Shown: positions 32,525 through 44,772, counted from the first letter of the stretch. The stretch: DNA of 64,000 nucleotides from Aureobasidium sp. EXF-3400 (GCA_024195585.1 SWBL01000268.1:1-64000); one strand, 5' to 3'. Notes: a model not told the origin generated them from the letters alone. A program made the numbers and translations.

Positions 32525-35141
32525 ATGTCCGAGGCGCACGCTATTCGTATCGGAGACATGGCCGCGCCAGCGATAGGGACAACTCCCACCAACATCACCG
32601 CTGCTGGCACTACCGACGCCGCTACCGCCGCTACCGCCGCCCCTGGCGAGCAGCCTGGCCCTGGTGCTAATGTGGTTGCGAGGCGACGGGCCGACGCATG
32701 TGCTACCTGTCATCATAAGAAGATCCGCTGCGACCTGGATCCCTCAGCTTACCGGCCATGTAGCAGTTGTGCCTCGCTCGGTATCCCATGTCGCAGGCGT
32801 CAGCGGAAACCATACGCGTATGCTGCCCTCCGCTTTTTCCGTCCTCTCCTGTCCCTGGGTACGTTACGAACTTACTGACAGCCATCTCCCTACAGCTCGC
32901 GCAAGGATAGCGCCGCGGCTTCTAGGAAGGCCAGCTCTACTACAAACATCCCTCCCAGCAATACTAATACTGGTGTTACCACCCCTGCTGCTACCAACAC
33001 ATGTAACAACGTTGCTGGAAACAGTGTCAGTTCTCGCATGAATAGCGGTCCCGCCACCAATGACAGTGATATCATGGGCACTCCGGCCACAACCCTTCTT
33101 GGTCAGGCTCATGAGGCCGTGCCATCAACGCACAACGCTTCAGACACCAGACACCTACTGAACACCGTGTTGGCAGATATCCATCCTGATTCGAGGTCAA
33201 TTGCCGTTCAGGATTGGGAGTCTGCCCTCTCTCCCAATACTGCCTCCAGGGCCGGAGGCTTCAGCGTCAGCTCATCGACGGGCAGGGCGAGTGCCGCTGC
33301 TACCGAGCTATTCTTCAGTGGTGAGCTCAGCTCGTTAATCCCAGTGCGCTCGCCCCAGTGCTGATGATTTCTCGATCAAGGTGATACGCATGGTTATGGT
33401 TATGTTCTGGACATCTGCAACGACGGCAGTGTACCAAGCACACAACATCACTTCATCCCGAGAACCGCCGCTCCCAACATGGACAAAGCAAGCATGGAGT
33501 ATGCTGAAGCCAAGGATTGTTTCGCCGTGATAGATCCTGCCATATGCGAGGAATTCATCTACGCCTACTTTCGTTACGTGCACCCCATGCTGCCCATCGT
33601 CGATATTGGCGACTTCCTTGACAGGCATTGGGGGATCTCTACCGAGCCTATCAGTATGTTGCTTCTTTGGAGCATGTTCTCAGTCGCGGCTAGTGTAAAT
33701 ATAATTGCAACAACAATGTGGACTGAAGGACCGCTGACTCGGTGGCGGTAGTTCGTGCCCGAGCATACAATCAGAGCCCTCGACTGCATGGACCGCCACC
33801 AACTCAAACAGTTGATGTATGATCGAGCAAAGGTGCGTCCTCACCTTCCAGAAAACAGTTCAGTGTTGATCAGTACAGTGTCTCTATATGCTGGATTATG
33901 AGCAAGACAGCGTGGTGGTGATTCAGTCATGTCTGCTTATAGGATACTGGTACTCGAATCTGCAGGACCGCACTCAGTCCTGGCATTGGACAGGGATTGC
34001 AATCAGCACGGCCCAAACGATTGGTCTACACCGCAGTCCTGATGCCAAGTGCCACAACAGTCTGTTGTCTTCTGCAACTCGACGACTATGGAAGAACATT
34101 TGGTGGTGTTGCGTGTCGAGAGATCGGTGGCTGGCATACGGATCAGGTCGTCCCGTTCGCATCAAAGCAAGTGATCATGATATGCCATTTCCCGATGGTG
34201 AATGCATGCTCTTACCGCCAGACCTGACACTCTACTCGCGGACACGGCTGGTGCCATTAGAGCTTTCCCGCTTACAATTCTTATTTCTTGGGTTGCTCCG
34301 ATTGTCAGTTGTCCTTGGAGACATCATAGAAACGGTATATCGCCCGCAACAACACCAAGCTCTAGGGAACGACGTCGTCTCTTCGCTCGCTCAACGCCTT
34401 CAATCTTGCTTTCTGGACAAGGCTTTGGACGCCGGGGTCATAGAGGACACAGCATTGATCGAATACTTTACCATGTATGCACAGATTCACGTCGAAGCAG
34501 CCACGATAGCGCTCTACAGACCGTTCACGACCGAGCTCTCACGCCCACCAGGACAACGCGACCCAGTACTACACTCAGCTGCTGATAGTGCAGTCCGCAA
34601 GGCTGCTTCGCAGACAAATGCTCTTTTAGATCGGATGATTTCTACAGACACGCTCATTTTTGCAGGTCCCACCATGGTTTCGTTGTTGATTCCGGCCATG
34701 ACCATACACCTACACGAAGTTCGCTCGAGCGACCATTTTGCCAAAGCATGGAGTCAAAATCGCTTGGACTTTTGCTTATTAGTCTTGAAACACCTTGAAA
34801 GCAACTATCCTGCAGCGACCTTGATTCACAAACTGTTCGTACATGCGCGCGACAGGAATTGCTTGCCCTTCGGTCTGTCGCCAGGACAGGACAACGCGGA
34901 CCAGGCCGTGAATGTTGCCGATAAGAGCGGTGGCGAAAGCAGTAATAGTTACGACGGCAATTGTTATCCTTTGGGCAAGGACATATTGACTATTCCAGAT
35001 GCCATGCTGCCAACGCCGTCTTCCCACCATCGATTTTCGCTCAGTAGTGTTGAGGACGAGGGTTTGAATACATGGCTTCTAGACAACTGTGCTTCTTCCC
35101 TGTTTTCACCAGACATAGATTCATTCTTAAACGTTGGCTAG
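32525..35141 (+). CDS. Zn2Cys6 fungal-specific transcription factor
   Basis: Five exons fit: 32525-32817, 32896-33320, 33381-33694, 33752-33832 and 33879-35141 (791 aa). All junctions are in phase with standard signals. The binuclear zinc cluster has C59, C62, C69, C79, C82 and C89 (CATCHHKKIRCD, then PCSSC and GIPC), followed by a basic RRRQRK stretch. A low-complexity Thr/Asn/Ala linker follows, then the fungal_trans middle homology domain (about 280-600): YFRYVHPMLPIVDIGDFL, LIGYWYSN, WHWTGIAISTAQTIGLHR and RRLWKNIWWCCVSRDRWLA. The family regulates metabolic genes in the nucleus. It is convergent with the OPT transporter gene (117 bp between stops), so it may regulate it, but this is only proximity. 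The C-terminus is Ser/Asp-rich, a possible activation region. Confidence 0.9.
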
Positions 35142-35258
35142 ACTTATAAATTCAGAATCGGCAACAAGACACCTACAGACCCTCATTTATGCGAAAAACA
35201 AAACTCAAGATCCCTTCATGGAGACGCAGGCATGATCTCTCACAGCCATGGAGACTAT

Positions 35259-38051
35259 TTACTGCCAGGTATCTGGCCCAAAGTACCCTTTGCTCGGCAG
35301 GGTAGTGAGCAAAGCTGTCTGACCAGCGCCACCGTCAACACCTTCTCCGACAATGTTGGTACCCCACCAATTGACGTTGACAGGATGATACTGAACAGCG
35401 AAGAAGATGATGATGCCAGAGAAAGCGACACCTGCAGAGAGTGCTGCGGAAAGCACGTAGTTGTACTTCTCCCACCAAGCAGTCTTGTATCTTCTCAGAT
35501 AGTACATGAAACCAAAAGACATGTAGACTGCACTGGTGAAGTATGTCAAGTTGTAGGGGGCCCATAAAAGAAACCCGTTGATGACGAGGGATGGATGAAC
35601 ATCCCTCAGCCATGATAGTGGTGTGAACACAAGCAGGTTCAGGGGTCGGAAGATGCTAGGGGCGAGTTTGGCTTGAGCAGCGGACTGAACATAAGGGCCG
35701 TATCGCTTGATAGACCACCAGACCACAGCTAGGATGGCACCCAGCAAGAACATGTACTTCATGAATGGATAGAACTGGCTGAAGACGCGAGCAGGTCCAA
35801 TGGCGCCCCAGACGACACTGGAACTAAAATATATCTGGGAACCGGCCTCGCAGTTGAATTTGGCAGACTGATCGGGAGTACAGATGCCCTTGATATCATT
35901 GTCCACAAAGTCGACACAGCCATAGGCAACCAGCGCAGTAAGTACGGCACTGATCAGCTGACCACGATACATAGCCCGGGGGGGTATCTGCGCGTAGAAA
36001 CCCATCTTTTGATCACTGATGTAGTTATCGGCCTGGCCATTGATGTTGTACCCGAAAGCCTTGACAAACATGAGGGCCTCGGGGCGGCCGGGTAGAGCAT
36101 AACCCATCACCAACTCGGTGATTATGTTGAGACCTTGTGTCGTGCCCGAGATGGCATAAAGGTAACTCATAGGGACCAAGAATACTAGATTCAATATGAT
36201 GACGAAGAAGATCGTCCAGACGGGAGTTTGCAGTCCATCGTATGTCTTCAGGATGATGATAGCGAAGATGAACGAAATGAGCGCAATGATGAGGAACCAC
36301 CAATCAGGTACCTCTTTGTAGTTGCGCATCATCTGGGTAAATGGGTCATGGAACCCATCGTAGACACTTCCCTCGCCATCCATGAGATGCACCAGGTGGT
36401 GGAATCCTTGTCTTATATTCCCGCTGGCAAAGGAGGCCATGGCTTGCCTAGATCTACTGCTCATGTTCTTGATTTGGGACCAGCCAGCCGCGCCCATACG
36501 TTTGTACGCTTCGGCGAGAGGCCGCCAAAAGTCGAGGATTATGAATACAAACGTGAGAGTATAAAAAGCGAAGAAAGCGCTGTATAGCACAAGGTTTCCA
36601 GCACTATAGAATGCTGGGGAGTATTTATAATACTCGTCATAGTCCAATCTGCCATTGGTCATGACCCGTGTAATATTATAAGGCTGGCCAGTGTTGTCGA
36701 AGATGCCTGAAGAGTTGATTGGGAGGTATCCAGTCCACTTGAAGTTGGAGTAGTATGTAGCGAGGATGATCAGTCCACTTATGATGCGTCCCATGTATTG
36801 CTGGAATTGCGAGAAAAATGGCCACGTTAGGGGATAAGCATATGCGGAGAAGACATTGTAGTCCAGAGACGATAGAGGATTGAAGCCCAGACCAAACTGT
36901 GAGCCAGTCACTGCAGCAAGGTTGAAGTCATTCGGTTTGATCCATGTCATCCAGGCGAAGTAGCTCAGTGCAGGGAAGAGATATCCTGGAAGCCAGAAGT
37001 AGGCGGTCATGGCAGCGAAGAAGATGAAGAAGAATTTGTATCTTGACATCTGCCATCCAGAAAGCTTCTCATGTTTCTCCTTGACTAGCAAAGCACGGTT
37101 CAGAGCAACAGTCGGAAGGATGCTGGGCCATATCGCTTGCGAAGGATACACAACGAATCTTCGAAGAACTCCAGCGAACCCAAGACCCATGAGCTGTGTG
37201 GATAGAAGCAAGAGAATCTGATACTCTGGTACGTTAACCCATGTGTCTTTATAGTACACCTGTTGGGTCTGAATGTTCCAAAAAACGTAGGCTGAAGTGA
37301 GTCCGACATTGACAATAATCGTCGACAGCATTTGTTCCTTGTAAGTCCAGGGTCCAGGGTTCAGTGAGTGTCTCTTGCCAAAGATAGTTATGCCCCAATC
37401 TGGCAAGACCCAAGCCATGAAGATACCACAAGGGTACAGGAAGATTTGTGTGACACTCGAGGCAATCGTGATCGTCGGGTAGCGAGCGTTGAACAAGGAA
37501 TTCACAAATTGGCCAATGCATGCCCAGAGGTAGCCCAGAAGGTGAGCACGGATTGTTTCACAAGCGACGTTTAGATCGTCATGTGGTCTTGCAATGGACC
37601 GAACCTCAGGATACGGCGAGTAGAAGATGTTGATGGCAGTCTCCTTCTTCAAGATGATTTCCCATTCTCCAACGGATTGATCTTTTGCTGGCTCCCCGAG
37701 CAAATTTCTGAGTTTCTTCTTTTGGGATCGAGTAAAGTTGTAGTCGTACTTGTGATCCTCAAGAAGTTGCTCCAGAAGCTTGCGACACTCTTCGATGCTG
37801 AGAGTAATCACTTTGTCCATCACGGCTTCGACATCATTCTCAATTTCCAGAGCGGTACTGTCGTCAACGTCCTTGATCTGGATGACTTCGGTGTCACCTA
37901 TGATGTCCTTCTCATCCATGCCGCTAGCGGGGTCGCGGAAGTTGGATGACTCCTTGCTGTCTTTCTGCTCAGCGGTAGAAGAGTTCATGGTTTTGAGTCG
38001 GGATGGACTGTCTCCACTTGGAGTGATGTCGTCTTCGTCGGAAGCCATCAT
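35259..38051 (-). CDS. Oligopeptide transporter, OPT family
   Basis: Single exon, 930 aa from ATG 38051 (a second ATG follows at 38048). The acidic cytosolic N-terminus (about 110 residues) is followed by some 14-16 membrane helices. OPT signatures: YPEVRSIARPHDD, the SLNPGPWTYKEQ loop near residue 220, and the C-terminal helices ending at GYFGPDTWQ. OPT proteins are proton-coupled plasma-membrane importers of tetra- to hexapeptides or glutathione and, in some, metal chelates. With the secreted subtilisin and sedolisin in this window it fits extracellular protein use. Normal length, no sign of damage. The 3' tail has a decayed partial copy at about 26.05 kb. Confidence 0.95.
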   Translation of the reverse strand: MMASDEDDITPSGDSPSRLKTMNSSTAEQKDSKESSNFRDPASGMDEKDIIGDTEVIQIKDVDDSTALEIENDVEAVMDKVITLSIEECRKLLEQLLEDHKYDYNFTRSQKKKLRNLLGEPAKDQSVGEWEIILKKETAINIFYSPYPEVRSIARPHDDLNVACETIRAHLLGYLWACIGQFVNSLFNARYPTITIASSVTQIFLYPCGIFMAWVLPDWGITIFGKRHSLNPGPWTYKEQMLSTIIVNVGLTSAYVFWNIQTQQVYYKDTWVNVPEYQILLLLSTQLMGLGFAGVLRRFVVYPSQAIWPSILPTVALNRALLVKEKHEKLSGWQMSRYKFFFIFFAAMTAYFWLPGYLFPALSYFAWMTWIKPNDFNLAAVTGSQFGLGFNPLSSLDYNVFSAYAYPLTWPFFSQFQQYMGRIISGLIILATYYSNFKWTGYLPINSSGIFDNTGQPYNITRVMTNGRLDYDEYYKYSPAFYSAGNLVLYSAFFAFYTLTFVFIILDFWRPLAEAYKRMGAAGWSQIKNMSSRSRQAMASFASGNIRQGFHHLVHLMDGEGSVYDGFHDPFTQMMRNYKEVPDWWFLIIALISFIFAIIILKTYDGLQTPVWTIFFVIILNLVFLVPMSYLYAISGTTQGLNIITELVMGYALPGRPEALMFVKAFGYNINGQADNYISDQKMGFYAQIPPRAMYRGQLISAVLTALVAYGCVDFVDNDIKGICTPDQSAKFNCEAGSQIYFSSSVVWGAIGPARVFSQFYPFMKYMFLLGAILAVVWWSIKRYGPYVQSAAQAKLAPSIFRPLNLLVFTPLSWLRDVHPSLVINGFLLWAPYNLTYFTSAVYMSFGFMYYLRRYKTAWWEKYNYVLSAALSAGVAFSGIIIFFAVQYHPVNVNWWGTNIVGEGVDGGAGQTALLTTLPSKGYFGPDTWQ

Positions 38052-39171
38052 AACTTGATAGCTTATAGGTGGCACTCTGAAGGCTTCTTTGCAGGTCTGT
38101 ATGCATCAGAATTTCTAGGGTCAGGGTGCGGCAAGGTTTATATGCCTCTGTTCATCTACTGTTACGCCATCACGCCATTCCACTAGTAACTGTCATATGG
38201 CTCCGCGTGCACTCGAGACCGGCTGATACGTCTGAATATCGCGCAAAGATCAATAAAGCCTTATCTATGTTGCCACCTGCCGCCGTGGAGGCGCGAACAA
38301 CTCATATCGCGCATCATTAACATCATGAATGATGGAAGTAGGTGTGCTGGAATGGAAAGTTGTGACTTGGTTGATCCCGCGCCAAACTGAATGAGGAAGC
38401 TCGCGGTATCGCTGCATATGGGAGGTGGCTGCTCAGCATGGCCGATCACAAGAAGTCTTTCATTTACTAGCAACCATCTTGACGAGTCTTGTGCATGGGA
38501 GCACTATAACATCCCGTCTCGCTTGCTTGAGGCGCTATGCGATAAGAATTCTGCCATGGACGCGGAAGCCTTACACAACCATATGCAACATCCGTATCTG
38601 AACTAATCAGAAGTCAAGATTGCTCAAGTATAGGTACGAGAGGCGATTGGCTGTATCAAAGAAGGCAGGTGGCAGCTACGGCTACTAGGCCGGGTATAAG
38701 CCCCGCGAACAGGAACAAGCTTCATCAAGCAAGAGGCCCGAGCCGGAGAAGGCTTATCTCCCTGGTGATTGCTCTGGAAGACACGCGGCCATTCTTATCA
38801 ATACTCAACAATTGACCACGGCATGCAATATTTCTCGATTGTCTTGAGCCACTCGTGTCAAAATATCGTCACCTAGTGCAATCAGAGAACGGCTTGTGTG
38901 ACCCAACATTCTTCGTGATCCTCAAACCAAGTGTACAGAAGTACGGTGGGTAGACTGATCATCAAGGCCAGCCCAGGCTTTCTGTGCCTCATACTCAGCG
39001 GCTAATGAACGCTGATATCAAGTAGTGATCGACCGATTGGCATTGCGGCGCGAACTCGCAAGGCTTACACAGTTAGGTGTCTGGGTGGAGGCATAGCTAC
39101 GGGGGTCAGGGTGCTACGTTCAACGAGTTTCGCAATGTCGGCACGATGCGAATGCTATGTTTGTATATACC
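38052..39171. other. Intergenic region, no gene recognised
   Basis: 1.12 kb containing the OPT promoter. Short frames only, none recognised. Confidence 0.45.
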
Positions 39172-39592
39172 CTAGCATTCGATATTGAACAGTCTGCAGA
39201 GCAGGCCTTCTCCACTCGATCTTGAGCTTGCTGCAGCATTGCTTCCAGAACCACACTTGCCACTGCAATCCGGATTCACGACGGGTGTAGAACTGCCGCA
39301 CGAGTTGTCGCGAGGAGCTGCTGCGATCAGCACGAGGATGTTAACAGTGGATTAGTAACTCACCAGTAAAGCATTGGCAGCAAGTACCACAACAGACAGT
39401 GCATTGAGAACCAGAGCACCCGACACTTGCAGAGCCGCAGTTGGTCTTGATGCCATTACTGCATGCCGAGTGTTTGGCGAGTCTGAGGGCAGGATTAGGC
39501 GAGATGGTTTCGGAGATCGGATTTGCCGATACGAAAGCGATAAGGAGGAGAAACATAAAGCAAAGAGCAATGGAAGAAGCAAAGGGACGCAT
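39172..39592 (-). CDS. Small secreted cysteine-rich protein
   Basis: Two exons on the minus strand fit: 39592-39364 and 39320-39172 (125 aa; 43-bp intron, donor GTGAGT, acceptor GATCGCAG). Without splicing the frame ends after nine residues of intron. Signal peptide residues 1-23 (LCFMFLLLIAFVSA), then a Cys-rich core with closely spaced cysteines (CSNGIKTNCG, GCSGSQCTVCCGTCCQC), and in exon 2 three or four more cysteines (SCGSS, DCSGKCGSG) in a Ser/Gly-rich tail ending FNIEC. About 14 cysteines in the mature protein indicate a disulfide-stabilised apoplastic or surface protein, the composition of candidate effectors or small cell-wall proteins. No family recognised. Confidence 0.68.
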
Positions 39593-40119
39593 CGTGAATG
39601 AGAGCGTATCAATCAAGGATAGAATGTTTGAGGTGTCAGGACCAAAGGGCTCGGGGCACAAAGATGGGCGCCATGCGACGTACTTGTACAGGTCGATTTA
39701 TGCTTTTATTGCTCCGAGGACTTTCAATAAGGATGTGGTTATGATGTCAAGCGCGCCTGACTTCGAGATGTTATGCAAGTTTTGTGCGTGATGAGATCTC
39801 ATCACGCAAGATCACTGTTCCAAGTGGTCTGGACTTGACCATCTCAAAAGCCACTTTCGACATCGGGGCATGCGATCACGAATGAACATGAAAGTCGGAA
39901 GTTAGAACACTAAACTTGACGCTTCATATCAAGATAGCGCAAGGGACTTTTCTAAGAACTCTCAATCAATACAAATACATCTTGGTGAAGGACATAAAGC
40001 AAACACAGAAGCAAGCCATTAGCACTTCAGACACGGACATATATGTTGGATTTCTGGATGGAATTTCGATCTAAGGCTCCTACTGACCGATGGCCCAGAC
40101 CCAGTCCGCAGCGCATCTA
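39593..40119. other. Intergenic region, no gene recognised
   Basis: 527 bp. It should hold the promoter of the small secreted protein; no other gene is seen. Confidence 0.4.
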
Positions 40120-40566
40120 CTAAGCACTCGAAGTGCTACGGAAGAGATCGAACAACCTAGCAAATAAAATCAAGTCCACACGATCGTACAGATCAACATG
40201 TCCAGCACTTGGAACCCAGATGAAGTCCTTGGGCTCAGCAGCACGAGCGTACGCGTTAGCACTAGACTCATGAGAACGTGCAATGTCCCCAGAAATGAAC
40301 AGCATTGGTCTCGGAGAAATGCTTTCGATCTCGTTGAACGGATAAAAGTTCATGAACTTGAGGTTGCTGGTGGTATTACGTCCAGTCGTGACGTCTAGAG
40401 CCGACCCTGGTGATGTGAATTCGCCGCGGGACGTACGGTAGAAGTCGTATAATTCGCGGTCGACTGCGGTGGAAGAGTTGGCAATCTGCAGCGGTGTGCC
40501 TAGACTGTAGGTTGTCTCAGCACCTGCCGCTTCGGCCCAGCATTGCTCACCTTCCTGTGCGATGAC
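40120..40566 (-). pseudogene. Truncated alpha/beta-hydrolase fragment
   Basis: A single minus-strand frame of about 148 codons runs from after a TAA at 40567-40569 to the stop at 40120. It carries the C-terminal half of an alpha/beta-hydrolase: YDFYRTSRGEFT, LKFMNFYPFNEIESISPRP, MLFISGDIARSHESS (acid residue region) and the catalytic-His block VPSAGHVDLYDRV. The nucleophile elbow (GxSxG) and the first half of the fold are missing. No plausible upstream exon was found before the next gene. Without the nucleophile it cannot be an active hydrolase; I call it a 5'-truncated remnant. It resembles fungal dienelactone-hydrolase-like or polyketide-associated hydrolases. Confidence 0.65.
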
Positions 40567-41092
40567 TTATCTCCGCTGCTCAATATCTTGCGAGTGCTGC
40601 AAGCCACTTCGATTCATGCCAATGGTGGCGGTAGCGGAGATTAAGTACTTTATAACAGGTAGAATTCGAAGGAAGTCGTCTGATGTTGGTTGAGACCTTG
40701 GACGTATGCATATTGCGATGCACCACACCACTTATACCGCAAGCAAATGGCCCATGCAACAGACACTGCCACCTTTATGACATACACCAAGACAGTATTG
40801 ACGTGTCTTTTAGACAAGATAGTGGGTTTGAGAGTAATTCGCATCGGCCGGAAAACTGTCAATTCCCCAACAAACAATTTCGGTCGAAAATCAAGCTGCC
40901 AGCTTTATCCATGGGCAGCAACCTCGAGGTCTCACAGAAACGAAATACAGCAAAATTACCCTGGTCAGGAAAGAGTGAGTTACAATGTGCAAAGAAAGGT
41001 TGTTGAGTGACGTGGAACGTGACCGAACAATCAATGCAAATATAACGAACCCTCCGCATAGAAGACCCGATGCAGAGCCAGCGTTGTGACAA
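40567..41092. other. Intergenic region, no gene recognised
   Basis: 526 bp between the hydrolase fragment and the carboxylate transporter's stop. The hydrolase's lost N-terminal half is not recognisable here. Confidence 0.4.
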
Positions 41093-42793
41093 TTACTTGG
41101 TCTCAGTCCTCTCAATGCGCTCCTCACGAATAACATTCTTGTCCATACTATCCCTTCCCTCTTCGATATCCTTTGCTTGCATCATATCAATTTGCACCGG
41201 AACCTCGAAGCTTCTTCCTCTCTTCTCAGGTCCAAGAGCTGTCGTGACTGCTATTCCAGCTGCGATTATCGCAGTAGCAATACCCATGACAGGTCCGTAA
41301 GCTTCAACTCTTTTGCCGTTGGGCCCACTGACGAAGTTCGACTCGGCGATGGCGTTGACGATCTGGGCAGAAGGTGAGGAGATCATGTTGCCGAGCTGGT
41401 AGGTTATACCGGGGAAGGAAGAACGGAAAGCAGGAGGTGCGAGCTCGTTGAGGTGGATAGGGATAACGCCCCAGGCGCCTTGAACGAAGAATTGCATCAT
41501 GAAGCCCGAGGCTGAGAGGGGACCTTCACCTTTGGGCAGGATCCATGCTGGAATGAGGCACATGCTAACCACTGATACATAAATATGTTAGTGAAGCATT
41601 GGGGTTGGTAATTTGGGTCCACTTACAGGCAGCAACGACAATGGCGCGGCGGCGGCCGACAAAGTGAGAGAGGTAGCCAATTACTGTCAGAGTACAGTCA
41701 GTACAACTCCGAGGGAACGATGATGTGATGTATTCTGGATACGTACTTGTCCCACCGACACAAGCACCAGTCTTCATCACGATGGAAGCACGACTGGCAC
41801 CATCATTCTTCAGACCCTTTTGGGTAAGCATGAAAGTGGTGTAGCTATCCTGAGAAGTATGACTGTAGTCTGCGAAAATATCAGTACCATGTACAACATC
41901 ATGGAGCGTGTCAATAACTTACAGTTGAACCAAGTCATCAAGATGATGCAATATATACACATCTTCCACTGCTGAGCAAGCATGAGCTTGGTTTCTTGCC
42001 AGAACGCACCAGGAGCATGTTTGTTGCCGTTCTTCCTGGACTCAAGGAACTGTTTGGACTCAGGGAAACAGCAACGAATGAGTCCGACACCAATCGATAG
42101 ACCAGCTGCGATCCAGAAGACGGTTTTCCAGGTCTCTACTGCGCCACCAACACCAAGATTTGCGCAAGCGGCAAAGACATAGCCCATGGAGTAGCCTTGT
42201 TGCAAGATACCAGACATCAGACCGCGAGCATCTGTCGGGCAGTTCTCAAGAGCCATCGCCACGGCATTGCCATAGACTCCACCCATGAAGAGACCGAACA
42301 GACTGCGAACAGCCAAGAACTGTTTGAAAGTCGTGGAATAGATGGTGGCGATTTGCAGAAGGCCAAGGATGATCATATTGGCGACCATGGGCCATTTGCG
42401 ACCCCACTTGTCACCTGCAAAGCCGAACATAGCGGCTCCAACAGATCGTAAGAGCAAGGTGAGAGTGATGGCTTCGGAGATGTCGGTCTTGGTGACCTTG
42501 TAGTACTTTGCAAGTTTGACTGTCTGGATGGACAGAGCGTGAAAGTCGAAAGCATCAGCAGTCCATGCAGCAAGACCGACGATGAAGAAGACCCAGTTCA
42601 TTGCAGTAAGCTGCGCCATCAGGCTAAAAGGATTGACGAGCTTTGGAGGTGTTTGCCATTCGGTCGTGGTTTCTCCACTCTCATTGTAGACGACGACTCT
42701 CTGCTTCCATTTAAACAGATCGGACCAAGATTGCTTGGCTGTTGGCCAGATTCCCTGAGCAATTGGATCGGCAGGCTCATTGATGGTCGACAT
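41093..42793 (-). CDS. JEN1: JEN-type monocarboxylate/proton symporter (MFS)
   Basis: Four exons on the minus strand fit: 42793-41923, 41869-41747, 41683-41627 and 41571-41093 (509 aa). I start at ATG 42793 (TGATGTCGACC), after which the typical N-terminus follows; the frame upstream lacks family similarity. MFS fold of about 12 helices with JEN signatures: WTADAFDFHALSIQTVKLAK near helix 1, the DKWGRKWPM loop (MFS D-R/K-x-GR-R/K motif) after helix 2, and NYYSHTSQDSYTTFM, matching the JEN N-x-x-S-H-x-S-Q-D-x-x-P/T-T motif in helix 7. Known members import lactate, pyruvate or dicarboxylates with protons across the plasma membrane and are repressed by glucose. Substrate here cannot be set by sequence. 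Confidence 0.9.
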
Positions 42794-44772
42794 CACAGGC
42801 TGAGTTGGACGAATGGGAAGAGTGACAAGACGAGACGAAGACAGAATTAGAGGGATATGAAGACTCACACCGAGCAATCGTGCGGCAGGCTTACCTAATT
42901 ATAACCAGGCATTGATATCCATGCTCGTCAACTGTGGAAGAGTCCAATCCTTCCGCACCTCCACCTCGTCTGGCCAAGAAACCACCCATCATCGATATAA
43001 CCAAGGGGGCAGTATCTATTGGCTCGACCCCGCAAGTTTGTGGTCAATTGTTGGTATGGCTTGTCGCGCCATGCTCTCGCCAAGTCCACTTATAGCAACA
43101 GTCGTCTTGGCCTGGAGACAGATCGTGGAGAGTTCCTGCCCCATGGGGATACTCTGATGAATTTGCAGACAAGTTTTCGCGTGTCCGAGAGCGAATGTCA
43201 ACGGCTGATGATCGTCCCGGTATATCCCTTGCTCCCTATAGATGATTCTTGCAGGATTGCTGGAGCTGAGACTCCCAGGCTCGCTGCCAATACCTTGGCG
43301 GGGACGATAGCTTTCTGGCAACGGCTTCTTCTACGACCTTGTGTACTGATAGAGGATGACAGGAGGGCCCCAGGGCTTTGCTTGGTTCACGCGATGGTCT
43401 CAAACTCCATGCTTGTTCAGGCTTTTTAGTAGTGTCCGAAGCCACGAGTTCATGTGAATATCAAGTATCATGGCTTTGTGGTGGAGATATGTCACCAGGT
43501 GTCTTCATCTTGGGTTATATCCAAGAAGTCTCCACCAATGTTGACCACTGACTCGTTGACCAAGGATCTTTAAAGCAGCCTCTCTTGGTTCAATCGATAA
43601 TAGTTACCTTGCGTCGAGAATTTGGGTTCCGAACTGTTTGCGGTGAGAAAGCCGAAGATGTTAACAAGAAAAATAACCGGAGAGCAGGTGATGTGTTTGG
43701 AGCCAAGAACTGTGAAGGATCATGTGTCTTGAAGGAACTTGGAAATATGGATCATCGTTGTCCCAAGCAGACATTCGAGACAAGCGCTCGCTGTATTTGC
43801 AGGAGCCGACAATCTCCCATTTGCGTCGCGCGGGATTCCTATCGTCGAGGCCGCGACAACATTTGCATCCTCAAGGTTAGCCCAAAGACAATCTGAAACA
43901 ACATGCGACTGATTGATAGCGTTGTGTTGACCAAACAGTCGATGTCGGATGAAGCGGCCGCAGATGAGTTCGCTGAGATTCAGAACGACAGATGGACATG
44001 ACTTCTGACCTTCGGGCAACAACTTCCGCTCCTTTTGCTATGCGTACTCCTCTTTTCTCTCCGGATTTTCTGCCGTCCCTCTGGTTGCCAACCTTGAGCC
44101 GTTTAACCGCGAGGTGCCGAGCGGTTACTCTCTGTTGTTACCCTTGATCCTTGAGTAGCAGCAGGATTGCAAGTCGGTTCATCGCATAGACTTCCAGGTG
44201 GTGCTGGTTGTTGAATGAAATATGATTTGAATACCGGGAATCAGGTAGGTTTACGCTCGGAACACGAACCGAAAACGTCCCAGATCCGAATCTGCTTAGG
44301 CCAGAGGTGAAGACGACGGTATACCTTTGATATGAGTAGATCACGTTGCCAAAGTGATCTGAGCAAGTCACTTGCGGTATCACAACAACTTACTCTAAGG
44401 TCTGTCTGTTTACATAGCTAAGAAAGACGACCTTTCAAGATCTCCATATCACTGGATGGTGCGACGCCGAAACCTTAAACAACGTCATGTTCCAACCCTA
44501 TTGGCTGGGAAAGCACTCCGCGCAGCTGAACAACGTTTGGTCTAGAACGTCCAGAGAAGCGAGGCGAAGATTGCGAAGCCTCGACTGCCGCAAGGAGGTC
44601 GGCGGCCTTCGTAACTCTTCTCCTTCTTCATCGGCGTAAGCTGATCAAGCATACCATCGTTCTCTTGCATTCACATCGCGATCGCTCCAAGGACATTGCC
44701 ATATGCAGCGCTCAGCAGATTGACAGCACATTCGCTGAAGACACCACGCGCCATCCGGCACATCCGAAGAAC
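42794..44772. other. Long intergenic region, no gene recognised
   Basis: About 2 kb between the divergent carboxylate transporter and histidine kinase genes. One 136-codon frame (43019-43429, plus strand) has no motif and unlikely composition. A long promoter region is plausible for both regulated genes. Confidence 0.45.

Noticed and set aside
43019..43429. 136-codon plus-strand frame in the 2-kb spacer
   Set aside because: No recognisable motif, no signal peptide, composition unlike neighbouring genes and no acceptable splice partners.
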